A stretch of 64,000 bases of DNA from Helichrysum umbraculigerum (taxonomy: Eukaryota; Streptophyta; Magnoliopsida; Asterales; Asteraceae): contig CATIUR010000003.1 in the NCBI GenBank assembly GCA_949592205.1, positions 15,577,001 through 15,641,000 of the forward strand, in the 5' to 3' direction. Position 1 is the stretch's first letter; the number at the start of each line of letters is the position of its first letter. Positions 12,551 through 22,058 of this stretch are shown piece after piece. A program made the translations under genes and the position numbers. Under the pieces are notes generated by a model that saw nothing but the letters and a program-made list of their open reading frames with translations, searched no databases and was not told where the DNA came from.

Positions 12551-13275
12551 TTAATCATCATTCGACGATTCGTTCTGCTCAGGCGTCTTGTTTAGATCAA
12601 ATTCCAAAACTTCCTTAGCGTGTGAATTACTCGCACTGGCACTAGAAGAATGTGAACACTCTCTTTGATGATATAATACGAGTCTCGTATTCAAACTTTC
12701 TTCCTTCACAATATCGTCATCATTGAAAAGTTTCAGTACAATCGTTGTACCCCAATTTTCCCCCTTCACAATGTCCTCATCATTATTGGAATTTTGCGTT
12801 GTATTCGGAGTTTCCTTCTTATTCTTGGATGGTTTCTTCCAATGCATCCGCATATGGCCCCCCAATGCTTGTCCAATATCAAACCCCTTATTTACACTGC
12901 TTACAATAATGCAGTTTTGGTTGGGAAAGGGTTTGATCAGACTGGGACTCACCGTCAGCTCCAGTTTGTCCTTTATAATTTTTATGAGCGGCTCTATGGC
13001 CGCCCAGAGCTTGATAGCTACTATACTCCTTATCGCAGTCTTTGCACTTAAACGTCTTGGCTGCATTCGGGTTCTTTTCAGCTTGTCTTGCAAGCATGCT
13101 TGCATTTTCTCTAACGAAGTTCTCGAGGTTATCGTCTTGCTGTTTGCGTCGTTTGCTTCTGGTTACCTGTATCGCCACTACTTCGGCCTTCGAGTTTTCT
13201 TCAGCCCTTTTCTTGCTCTCGTCTTCCCTCTCGACGTTCCCGATACTATCGTCATGCCCGTTCGCTTCCAGGCAT
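12551..13275 (-). pseudogene. C2H2 zinc-finger protein, copy 1 (two frameshifts)
   Basis: The family is plant Q-type C2H2 transcriptional repressors with two fingers (ZAT-like). Visible are a basic RSKRRK stretch, finger 1 with the plant QALGGH signature, finger 2 (QALGGHMRMH) and a C-terminal EAR-type repression motif (DLNKTP). Relative to the plus-strand copy, an extra base just after the start gives a stop after about seven codons. A second extra A near 12890 shifts the frame inside finger 2, so the fingers lie in different frames (13178-12888 and 13105-12551). There is no intron, as is usual in this family. The 5' flank (13276-13500) is shared with copy 2. Because copy 2 keeps the open frame at both sites, these look like real decay in copy 1 and not a family feature. 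It was probably once a nuclear DNA-binding repressor. Confidence 0.85.
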
Positions 13276-13739
13276 CTTAATCTTAATTATCGATATTGAG
13301 TGTGGTGGAGTGTATAATTTAGTAGCTAGCTATCAAAGGATGTGTGTTTATAAGCTAGCTACTAGTTGAATTATAGTTAAATATATATACGGTTTAGTAT
13401 AAGTGGAATGGAATCGTGAAAGAATCTACAACTTTCAAAAAAATAGAGTGACATAATAATAAAATAAGTGTGTCATGTGTAGAAGAAGAGTTCTATAATG
13501 ATCGAATATCTACTAACCAGATATACAATGCGATTTCAATAAATAAGTTGTACGAAATAGTAATATTTTTAAATGGGATGTGATATCGGTATTTTAATCT
13601 TATATATTTGGGAAATTATATTTATTTTCACTCATCAAAGGTTACATATTTAACATATTAACATTGAAATTCAAGAGGTTAATTTTCTTATGGATGCCAT
13701 AAATATTAATTAGATAAACATGTAAAGTAGTTATTATTT

Positions 13740-13741
<2 letters not shown>

Positions 13742-13773
<32 letters not shown>

Positions 13774-13795
13774 TAATAATAATAATAATAATAAA
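13742..13795. repeat. (AAT)n microsatellite at inner edge of the left arm
   Basis: About 17 units of 'aat' with one interruption. The mirror copy is (ATT)n at about 14945-14975. Confidence 0.9.
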
Positions 13796-14013
13796 GTTTG
13801 CTACCTTTTAAGAGCACATTGGGTTGGGTCGGTGTTGATTAGCAAATCGGCATTCTACACTGGGCTCGACAAGACAAACGCTGATTGAGTATAATTGGTG
13901 TGAAGAGACAAAACAGATGTTAATTTTCTTTGTGTCAAAATTTTTGGGGGTCGAGGGTGTGTAAGTTGTTTTGTTTTAATGCTTTATGACGAGAAGAAAC
14001 ATAGGGTTATTAT

Positions 14014-14857
14014 CAGGGCTGGTTCTGGGCTTTTTGTTGCCCCGGGCGAGTCATCGAAAAATGCCCTTCCAAACTATAAACGATCAATATACTTTCAGTT
14101 TCCGGCTTATGCATGATCGCTACCAATCAAGGACTTTTAAGAGTTTGGCTTAACACTTAAGTGGACTTAGCTAGCTTGCGCCATTATTAATATATAGGAC
14201 CTTAAAGATATAAAAAAGAAAAATGTACTTATGTTTATCAACACTATTTTAGTTTGAGCAAAGCATTAGGTTTTGTGCATGAACTAAATAATAATTAATT
14301 CAATTTTGTCTGTTTTACCAATAAATTGTTTGCGAAAAAACTTTGAAATATTTTACTTTTCAAAATTAATAATAATGAGTCCAAAATGTTAAAAGTAGTT
14401 TTCTCATACAACATAATGTTCAATGTGTAAAATATTCTAAACAATCTGAAGTGATCAATGGAAATAATTTTTGGATGACACATTTACGTTGTTTAACATT
14501 TCCCATAGTTAATTTACAAGTACACATATCAAATAAGAAAGAATTTGATAAAAAATGTATACTTAATTAATATAGAAGGTTAAATATAAGAAAAGAAACA
14601 AAAAGTCTAAAATCTTCCTGCAAGTTTACCCCCTTCCAATTTCCTCAATTAATGGAGGGGCTTGAACTTAATTTTCTCATCATGACTGTACTAATTATTA
14701 GTTAAATATACAAAACAACTATATTTCACACTAAAACGTCGTTAAATTGTCCAAAACATGAACTATATTGATCGGTAAATTTCGAGAATTTCATACCCCC
14801 GCAATAGTCGATGTCCCGGGTGGTCGCCCATGCTGCCCAGCCCTAGGGCAAGCTCTT
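14014..14857. mobile_element. Non-autonomous hAT-like element in the spacer of the inverted duplication
   Basis: An 8-bp direct repeat GTTATTAT flanks the segment (14006-14013 and 14858-14865), the size typical for hAT. The left end starts CAGGGCTGG. The right end, reverse complemented, starts AAGAGCTTGCCC then TAGGGCTGGG, so the terminal inverted repeats are imperfect. Both ends continue into a 'cccgggcga'-type GC stretch. There is no transposase frame. Confidence 0.6.
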
Positions 14858-15314
14858 GTTATTATTCGGAGATTCCATGTCGTCATAAATAAATATGATG
14901 GCCCATTAACATTTTAAATAAAATAAAATATAATATAGTATAATAATATATTATTATTATTATTATTATTATAACTACTTTACATGTTTATCTACATAAT
15001 ATTTATGGCATCCATAAGAAAATTAACCTCTTGAATTTCAATGTTAATATGTTAAATAGGTAACCTTTGATGAGTGAAAATAACTATAATTTCCCAAATA
15101 TATAAGATTAAAATACCGATATCACATCCCATTTAAAAATATTACTATTTTGTACAACTTATTTATTGAAATCGCATTGTATATCTGGTTAGTAGATATT
15201 CGATCATTATAGAACTCTTCTTCTACACACGACACACTTATTTTATTATTATGTCACTCTATTTTTTCGAAAGTTGTAGATTCTTTCACGATTCCATTCC
15301 ATTTATACTAAACC

Positions 15315-15315
<1 letters not shown>

Positions 15316-15359
<44 letters not shown>
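15316..15359. repeat. (AT)n microsatellite
   Basis: An uninterrupted AT run of about 22 units upstream of the zinc-finger start. The other arm has only about five units at the equivalent place. Confidence 0.95.
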
Positions 15360-15362
<3 letters not shown>

Positions 15363-15575
15363 CAACTAGTAGCTAGCTTATAAACACACATCCTTCGATA
15401 GCTAGCTACTAAATTATACACACCACCACACTCTGACACTCAATATCGATAATTATGATTAAGATGTCTAGAAGCGAACGGCAAGACGATAGTATCGGGA
15501 ACGTCGAGAGGGAAGACGAGAGCAAGAAAAGAGCTGAAGAAAACTCGAATGCCGAAGTAGTGGCAATACAGGTAA

Positions 15576-18166
15576 TGTAACATCCCAAATTTTATGATTT
15601 TTATGAGTTTGGCGAATTTGACTTAATAAGTAGAAATGGTTCTCAAATATTATAGTTATTGGTTGGTCTTGAGATTTTTAAATACACAAACAGTGTGACA
15701 ACATGAATAACTATTGTTACCAATCTTAGAAAACGAATTGTAATTTATGTTCAATAAAGAAATGGGTAGATAACTTGCTGAAGGGTCAAACTTATCAACT
15801 AGAAAGACTAAAGGGGGCAGTTTTATAAAGGCATTATGAATACGTGAAACATAGTTTATATATAATTTGGTTTCCATACTTGACGATAAACTTTCGGGAA
15901 TTTCGGTAACCTAGCTACTATGTGAATATTAATATCCATAATGATTATCTCGTCATTCTGGTCACAAAACTAATAACAAGAAACCGAACTAGAAGCGCAT
16001 GAAAAGAACTAGTTTAACTTCATCTAAGAATATATCGCTAGTGCTTTCGATTCACAGTCTTGATATCAGGTAATGACTCTCTTTTGGTTTTCCATTTAAT
16101 CAGCATTTAGAAGTTCTTATAGAGCGTTGAATGATCGAGTTTGTGTTTAAACGTAGTATAAAGCTTTATAATGATTTGAAATAGTTTGTGTTTTGTTTAG
16201 ATTGAATAATGTTTTCGGGGTCAAAACTATTGAGAACGATTTTATTATCATGTCGTATTAATGATGACGTGTTTAAAACTTGTTTCTAGAAGTTATACAT
16301 GAAGGAACAAAGGAACTTGTTTTTGTATTAGTGATGGTCGACGGAAACAGTTTGTGGTTCATGAAGATGAAACTTGGGCTAAGTTGTATTAAACGTAAAT
16401 ATAAACACAACAGATCGAAACTCATTTATTTATAAACAATAAAAAGATGGATAGTAAAGTGGGTTGTGTGATGTTATGAATTACAATTGATTATTACGGG
16501 TTCAATTCACAACGTAATTGCTTTCTACTATTAATTTTGTTAAAGCAACTATTTCAAGAAAAGGTTGAATCTGTAATGTGTGCTTTATATTCAACCTTAG
16601 ATGACAATAATAAGTCTTTTAATGATTACATTAAGAACATATTTATCATTTACATAATTACTAGTATATGACTTGAAGGTTTTGTTGTCGTAGTTCAACA
16701 ATGGGCTTGTATTTTTGGTACAAGATGTTATCATAAATAATACGAAGCTAAGTCATGATTATGGGTAATACGCACGAGAAACTCGATCAATCAATTAGGA
16801 TATTGTTATGGAATAATTAATATTCTTATACAGGATATTTAGTAGAATCTAACGTGTTTGTAGGAAGAGTTGCATAGACGAGACATTATAGCTTTGCTCG
16901 CTCGCAATTGAGGTAAGATAACGTTTACGAAAATCGGAATGCGCAATCAAATTAATATACTTTTCATAAGTTACATTATTTTGGTATTTTTATAATTGCT
17001 TACGTTATTGAAATGTTATTATATATTTTCATGACTTGCGGGTACGATTGGGAATTGAATTATTACATGAGGGACGGGATCATGGTTATTTTATTTTATT
17101 ATGATTGTTGTACTTTTTGCTTGCTACTAGTACACTAGACCTATTTGCATGACACTTAGGTCACATGGCACAATTAGGGGCCCTATATGTGAACGTTGCT
17201 ATTAAAGAAAAGAAGAATAATAACGAAACTTGAACATAACGAATACGATTAGAGATATCTCGGTGGTTCCCGAAAGGGTTTCACGGTGATTCCCGTGAGG
17301 GGTCATGATTAGGTTCTTGCTCAGGTTACTCTAGACACTTCTGTAGCTCACGGTTGGAGCAGTAAGTGGTTCCACACACATGTAGTACTTCCTCGGGGAT
17401 TGGCGTGTACGTGGAGCCTTCCTCAAACGGCAAAAGGTGAACCGCATTCATTTGTTTTTCACTAAGCCGGTGGTAGTAGGGTTTCCCCCAAGTGGTCCTC
17501 CGTAGTATATGTGCCACACATGGTGCTTCGGTTGACTAGTGGACTAACCCCTACGTGGTTTACGATGGACGGATAACGGATAACGGAAAGATAACGAAAA
17601 ATGGAATAACGAATTGAATAAACGATAAACGGATTATGATAACGGTGGTTACGGTCGATTGACTATGATATGCACGGCTTTAGGATTTCATTAATTATAT
17701 GATTTCTTATTTTGTCTTTACCCGATTATAATTATGATTACTATGTCATGAATATATGATAACGATATTTACGGTGAATGAATTAGATGAATGTTTTAAT
17801 TGGACATGTTTTATTAAGAACCCGTTATGCTTACTGAAAGCTGACACTTGTTTTCTACTTGTCCGGTTGTGCATTCCGTGCAGGTTAGGAAAGCTAGCTT
17901 ATTACGGTTACGAGTGTGAGGGGTAGTTTGATTTACAACGGACATGTCTTAGCTCATATGCTTAGACTACATAATAGGAAACGTTATTTAATTACCGGTG
18001 GGTTTTCTTATACTTTTGTTATGATATGAACTTTTGTAACACCAAGCTTATGGTTTTGCCAACTTTGTTGGCTATGTTTTTATAATTAAAAAGGGACGCT
18101 TCCGCAACGTTTGTATATTTAAAGGAAATTTTTGAAAACTCACATTACGAAAATCAGGGTGTTACA
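15576..18166 (+). repeat. 5' LTR of the element in the zinc-finger gene
   Basis: A 2591-bp LTR with canonical TG...CA ends. Its terminal 'aaggaaatttttgaaaactc...gttaca' is repeated at 20171-20215. It contains a GC-rich section (17260-17540) and no real gene. The minus-strand frame at 17326-17517 has no supporting motif. Confidence 0.8.
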
Positions 18167-18169
18167 AGT

Positions 18170-18181
18170 TGGTATCAGAGC
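18170..18181 (+). other. Primer-binding site (initiator tRNA-Met)
   Basis: TGGTATCAGAGC lies three bases inside the LTR end. It is the same primer type as in the two other complete LTR elements of the window. Confidence 0.9.
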
Positions 18182-18991
18182 ATTAGTTTAAGTGAACTAG
18201 GTATCAAGGTTAGGTATCTAGACTTAAACTGAAATGCTAAACGGACGAAAAAGACTATACAAATTAGGCTTACTAGGTACCAAAGCTTAAGCTACTAAAA
18301 TATTACCCGGAAAGGACACGATTAGGATTGCCTTGAATTGAGATATAGAACGATGTTCCGTGTAGGAAATGAAAAGACGATTGCTTGAACGATTATTTCA
18401 CAATAGGATTGATGAGTTGGGTGAGAGTAAGCTTAGTAGGTTAGTTGCCTATAATTTGTTATTTGTATGACTAACAAAATGCCTATTACTTGCTTCACTA
18501 CTCGCTTATGTAGTTTGCTTTATTGACTCTCTACGTGTCATTGTGTTTACTCGTATTAATTAATGATACTAGGATAAACATACAATAAGAAAATTTGTAG
18601 GCTTATATAACGAGATCAAAATTTAATACCATGTCTTCGTGGCGTGTAGTAACCACGAATTTACTAATCTAAATACGAATTTACTAATCTAAATGTAGCT
18701 TTTATAGGTGTAAAAGAAAACAATTATGAATAGAAGATTATAATGTACAACGTTGACTTGCAAACAGCTCACTAAAATGATTAAAAAAAAAAAAAGATGA
18801 ATACAGAGAGTTTCTTCGTGTACACTATAGCAGGAAATGAAGAGTACATTCTACAACTATGTCACATGGTTGCCACTACTAAAGTAACTGAAGATGGTTA
18901 ATATGAGAGAAACTGGAATAATGGTTTCAAAACACCATGATAAAATGACCATATTTAGAGACGTAATAACAATGATTTTGATGGTTGAGTT

Positions 18992-19648
18992 TGTTGGGAA
19001 ATGACCATGTCAAATAAGCGCATGTCCGAAAACGTTTAAGCCTACGGGGTCACACGCGTTAACACGTAGATACCGCTTATTTAACCAAGTTAAGTTAACA
19101 GTAATAACTAGTTGAGTTATTAGTTAATTTGTGATAATTTAATAAATGTTATTAAATTATAAGGTTCAAGGTGAAAGTTATTAAGACCAAAATGTTATTT
19201 CTAATTACTTAAAGGGTTATAATTAATTAATAATAAAAGTTATTATTAATTATTATAAATCTATATACATATTATAATAACCCTACGTGGTGTTTTATGA
19301 TATCAATTACTTAGCCACCACCGATTCCTTTTTGAAAACAAACCTACGGACGATTTATATGGTTTTATATTCGTACGGATGAAAGTAATAAACAAACCCC
19401 AAGGTTTTGTTTTTCTTCTTTTTTGGTTTGACCAACAACGGAACTACGGAAGAGTAGTATTTAACTTGGTTAATTGAGTGTGGGCGATCGTAGAGAGGTT
19501 TATTTTAAACCCTAAACTATATTATTATAGTTTTATTGGAGCTTTGCTAAAAGGTACACGAATCTATCTTAACTAATTATTCATACGTGTTTATTCGCTT
19601 CCGCGATTGTGTGACAATTTGAATATATTTATTTGCTATACTCTAACA
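18992..19648 (+). mobile_element. Solo LTR, nested
   Basis: The sequence starts TGTTGGGAAATGACC and ends CTCTAACA. It is flanked by the 5-bp direct repeat GAGTT (18987-18991 and 19649-19653). A 'ttcgcttccgcga' phrase near the 3' end is typical of plant LTRs, probably Copia. No internal region is present, so it is a solo LTR left by LTR-LTR recombination. It sits in the interior of the deleted chromovirus. Orientation is given by the TG...CA order and the phrase near the 3' end. Confidence 0.65.
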
Positions 19649-20207
19649 GAGTTTATCTATTAGTGCATGACTAATTGACTAGTATACCTTAAAGCGTCAT
19701 GGTAATTCTTTTACTTTTTACCCAAACTGCATTATGATGATTATGAGAGGTAAATGATTGACTTGTAAAACACATGATCAAAAGACGAAACTTAAGAACA
19801 TAAAAGATCGTTAAGGTAGATGAACATATGATATTACTAGAGGTCTTATGATCCTGTAGTCCGTTATGATTAACTACATTTGTGGTCGGTCACTAGGAGT
19901 TGAGTGGAGTAGATAAAATTAATTATACTTTATCTTATGGATAAACACACATAAAATGTTAAGAGATGTTTATGAAATATGTATTGACGATGCGATATTT
20001 GTTTCTTTTGATTGATCACATTACCATAGCATGTTAATTAATTGCATTTTGAAATTCGACTTTTCATTTTGGTTATATAAGTGGCTGACTTCCGAGTAAT
20101 CAATATTTTGATGTAGCTACTTAACGTCTACTTTGTATTAGAATATAGAAGTTGTATGAACATATATTTAAAGGAAATTTTTGAAAACTCACATTACGAA
20201 AATCAGG

Positions 20208-20831
20208 ATGTTACAGGTAACCAGAAGCAAACGACGCAAACAGCAAGACGATAACCTCGAGAACTTCGTTAGAGAAAACGCAAGCATGCTTGCAAGACAA
20301 GCCGAAAAGAACCCGAATGCAGCCAAGACGTTTAAGTGCAAAGACTGCGATAAGGAGTATAGTAGCCATCAAGCTCTGGGCGGCCATAGAGCCGCTCATA
20401 AAAATTATAAAGCACAAACTGGAGCTGACGGTGAGTCCCAGTCTGATCAAACCCTTTCCCTACCAAAACTGCATTATTGCAAGCATTGTAATAAGGGGTT
20501 TGATATTGGACAAGCATTGGGGGGTCATATGCGGATGCATTGGAAGAAACCATCCAAGAATAAGAAGGAAACTCCGAATACAACGCAAAATTCCAATAAT
20601 GATGAGGACATTGTGAAGGGAGAAAATTCGGGTACAACGATTGTACTGAAACTTTTCAATGATGAAGATATTGTGAAGGAAGAAAGTTTGAATACGAGAC
20701 TCGTATTATATCATCAAGGAGAGTGTTCACATTCTTCTAGTGCCAGTGCGAGTAATTCGCACACTAAGGAAGTTTTGGAATTTGATCTAAACAAGACGCC
20801 TGAGCAGAACGAATCGTCGAATGACGACTAA
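20208..20831 (+). CDS. Chimeric zinc-finger ORF starting in LTR sequence (207 aa)
   Basis: An ATG in the last bases of the 3' LTR remnant (20208-20210) opens a frame that continues into the zinc-finger gene. The 5' LTR of the same element has 'agggtgttaca' where the 3' remnant has 'aggatgttaca', so one substitution made this ATG. The product would carry a basic stretch (residues 6-11), finger 1 (C44, C47, H60, H64, with QALGGH), finger 2 (C91, C94, H107, H111), a Ser-rich region and an EAR motif DLNKTP (193-198). It would lack only the first ~38 native residues, which lie before the fingers. If the remnant or upstream LTR promotes transcription, a DNA-binding repressor could still be made. 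I see no TATA box just upstream other than AT-rich 'catatattta'. Whether it is expressed is unknown. Confidence 0.6.
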   Translation: MLQVTRSKRRKQQDDNLENFVRENASMLARQAEKNPNAAKTFKCKDCDKEYSSHQALGGHRAAHKNYKAQTGADGESQSDQTLSLPKLHYCKHCNKGFDIGQALGGHMRMHWKKPSKNKKETPNTTQNSNNDEDIVKGENSGTTIVLKLFNDEDIVKEESLNTRLVLYHQGECSHSSSASASNSHTKEVLEFDLNKTPEQNESSNDD

Positions 20832-21236
20832 ATGCATGATCATGAGCTCTCGTGATCTGAGTTATTCTTTTTAATTCTTTGACTTGATTATTTATTTATT
20901 TGGTTTGTGTTCATGAACCTGATCTAAGATATACATTTGTATAGTTAGTTTTAATAGAGAGTATATTGAATTCTCCTACTTTTTAGTGTTAACGATGATT
21001 TAACTAATTTATTGATGGTTTTTCTGGATGTAGTTTGTTACGCATTACTTGCTTGCTACGTTTTAGATTCAGGATGCAATGATAAACGTTCGTGATGTTT
21101 TAGTAATTAGGCCTTCTGGGCTCATAACTTACATCGTATCCATAGTTTGGATCCAATGGGCCAAATACTTATGACTTACTCTATGTGCATCATTAATCTT
21201 AGGATTCCAAGTGTTGCACGCATTGAAAAGCTAACC
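20832..21236. other. 3' flank of the zinc-finger gene
   Basis: The untranslated and downstream region is shared with copy 1 as far as about 21175. Nothing else is seen. Confidence 0.6.
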
Positions 21237-21656
21237 CAATCAATATATACATAATTTAATGGCAATCGTAACGTTTAATATCCCAATCAATATATACATA
21301 ATTTAATGGCAATCGTAACATTTAATATTCCGGATAATTATCAACAAACAGTACACCAATTGTTTATAGATGCCAAGCTACTGTTTGGTGTATTAATAAT
21401 AGTTTTGAGGTACTTGCTCATTTCAAGAGGATACAGCAGAACAACAATACTCAATTCCACCATTGGTGGGGTAATATATACATAATTTAATGGCAATCGT
21501 AACATTTAATATTCCGGATAATTATCAACAAACAGTACACCAAATTGTTTATAGATGCCAAGCTACTGTTTGGTGTATTAATAATAGTTTTGAGGTACTT
21601 GCTCATTTCAAGAGGATACAACATAACAACAATACTCAATTCCGCCATTGGTGGGG
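21237..21656. repeat. Tandem duplications of 46 bp and 184 bp
   Basis: 'ccaatcaatatatacataat' occurs at 21237 and 21283 (46-bp step). A 184-bp unit starting 'aatatatacataat' at 21289 is repeated at 21473. A diverged single copy lies at about 27288-27405. No coding frame is seen, and 21657-22058 holds nothing recognisable. Confidence 0.8.
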
Positions 21657-22058
21657 TATGGGGAGGTGAGATGTAGACAGTCATACTTCTACCAGAGAGA
21701 CTGCTTTCAGAAGAACCTCCGGCCAATATGGATGAATATAATATGTATGAAAATGCAATACAAATAAGGTAGATAACTACATGGATTGATTATATGAATA
21801 TATGATACTATAATATGTATATGCAGAGTGTTATAGTCATATTACTGTAACAAAATATTATCTTTTATTTAAAGTGCTTTTAAAGCTTCCGAAAAACAGG
21901 TTCATATTGAAACTATATAAGTTCTGTTTGTTTTGAGATCTTGTACCCTAAAGTATATCTCAATTGGATCTATATGAGATCATATTCAAAAGAATTCAGT
22001 TCTTACTTGGAAAAAATAAAAGAAAAAAATAAGGACAACATGAAAGTAATTAATTACA

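Larger units (their letters stand above)
12125..13800 (-). repeat. Left arm of large inverted duplication
   Basis: The arm carries a zinc-finger gene copy plus its flanks. Its reverse complement matches 14935-15575 joined to 20216-21175, from an ATT-type microsatellite at the inner edge to 'atgggccaaata' at the outer edge. The arms differ by scattered substitutions and small indels. The outer part of this arm also has a local duplication of 'agttatgagccca.aaggcccaattac' (12182 and 12252) that the other arm lacks. Confidence 0.85.
15576..20215 (+). mobile_element. Ty3/gypsy chromovirus-type element, internally deleted
   Basis: A complete 5' LTR (15576-18166, TGTAAC...GTTACA), a tRNA-Met primer site and about 2 kb of non-coding DNA are followed by only the last ~50 bp of a 3' LTR (about 20165-20215). 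A target duplication GGTAA flanks the whole. There is no gag or pol. The 3' LTR remnant rejoins at 'atatttaaagg', a stretch also present in the 5' LTR, so a deletion using short homology is likely. The interior between the primer site and the remnant (18182-18986 and 19654-20164) holds no reading frame. Confidence 0.85.
15455..20831 (+). pseudogene. C2H2 zinc-finger protein, copy 2, split by an LTR retrotransposon
   Basis: The first part (15455-15575) encodes the N-terminus: ATG at 15455, an in-frame second ATG at 15464, then an acidic/basic linker rich in Glu, Arg and Ser. The frame runs into the LTR and stops at TAA 15578-15580. The remainder resumes at 20216 after a 4.6-kb insertion whose 5-bp target duplication GGTAA is at 15571-15575 and 20211-20215+ (copy 1 has a single GGTAA at this site). 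Apart from the insertion the frame is open across both fingers and the EAR motif, so this was the better-preserved copy before the insertion. A normal full-length product cannot be made unless the 4.6 kb were removed as an intron, for which I see no sign. Confidence 0.85.
14935..21175 (+). repeat. Right arm of large inverted duplication (interrupted by a retrotransposon)
   Basis: It matches the left arm 12125-13800 in inverse orientation. The insertion of 15576-20215 splits it. Without the insertion the arm would be about 1.6 kb. The spacer between the arms is about 1.1 kb and includes the hAT element. The arm carries an (AT)n tract (15316-15359) expanded relative to the short TATATATA in the left arm. 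Confidence 0.85.

Noticed and set aside
12723..13299. Long plus-strand ORFs across zinc-finger copy 1, and minus-strand ORFs at 20211-20637
   Set aside because: They are antisense to the zinc-finger gene and appear equally in both copies as reverse translations.
17326..17517. 63-codon minus-strand ORF
   Set aside because: It lies within an LTR and has no recognisable motif or codon pattern.
18170..18181. TGGTATCAGAGC strings as possible tRNA genes (also 7873, 41021, 57328)
   Set aside because: Each is the complement of a tRNA 3' end next to an LTR, so they are primer-binding sites. No cloverleaf is present.
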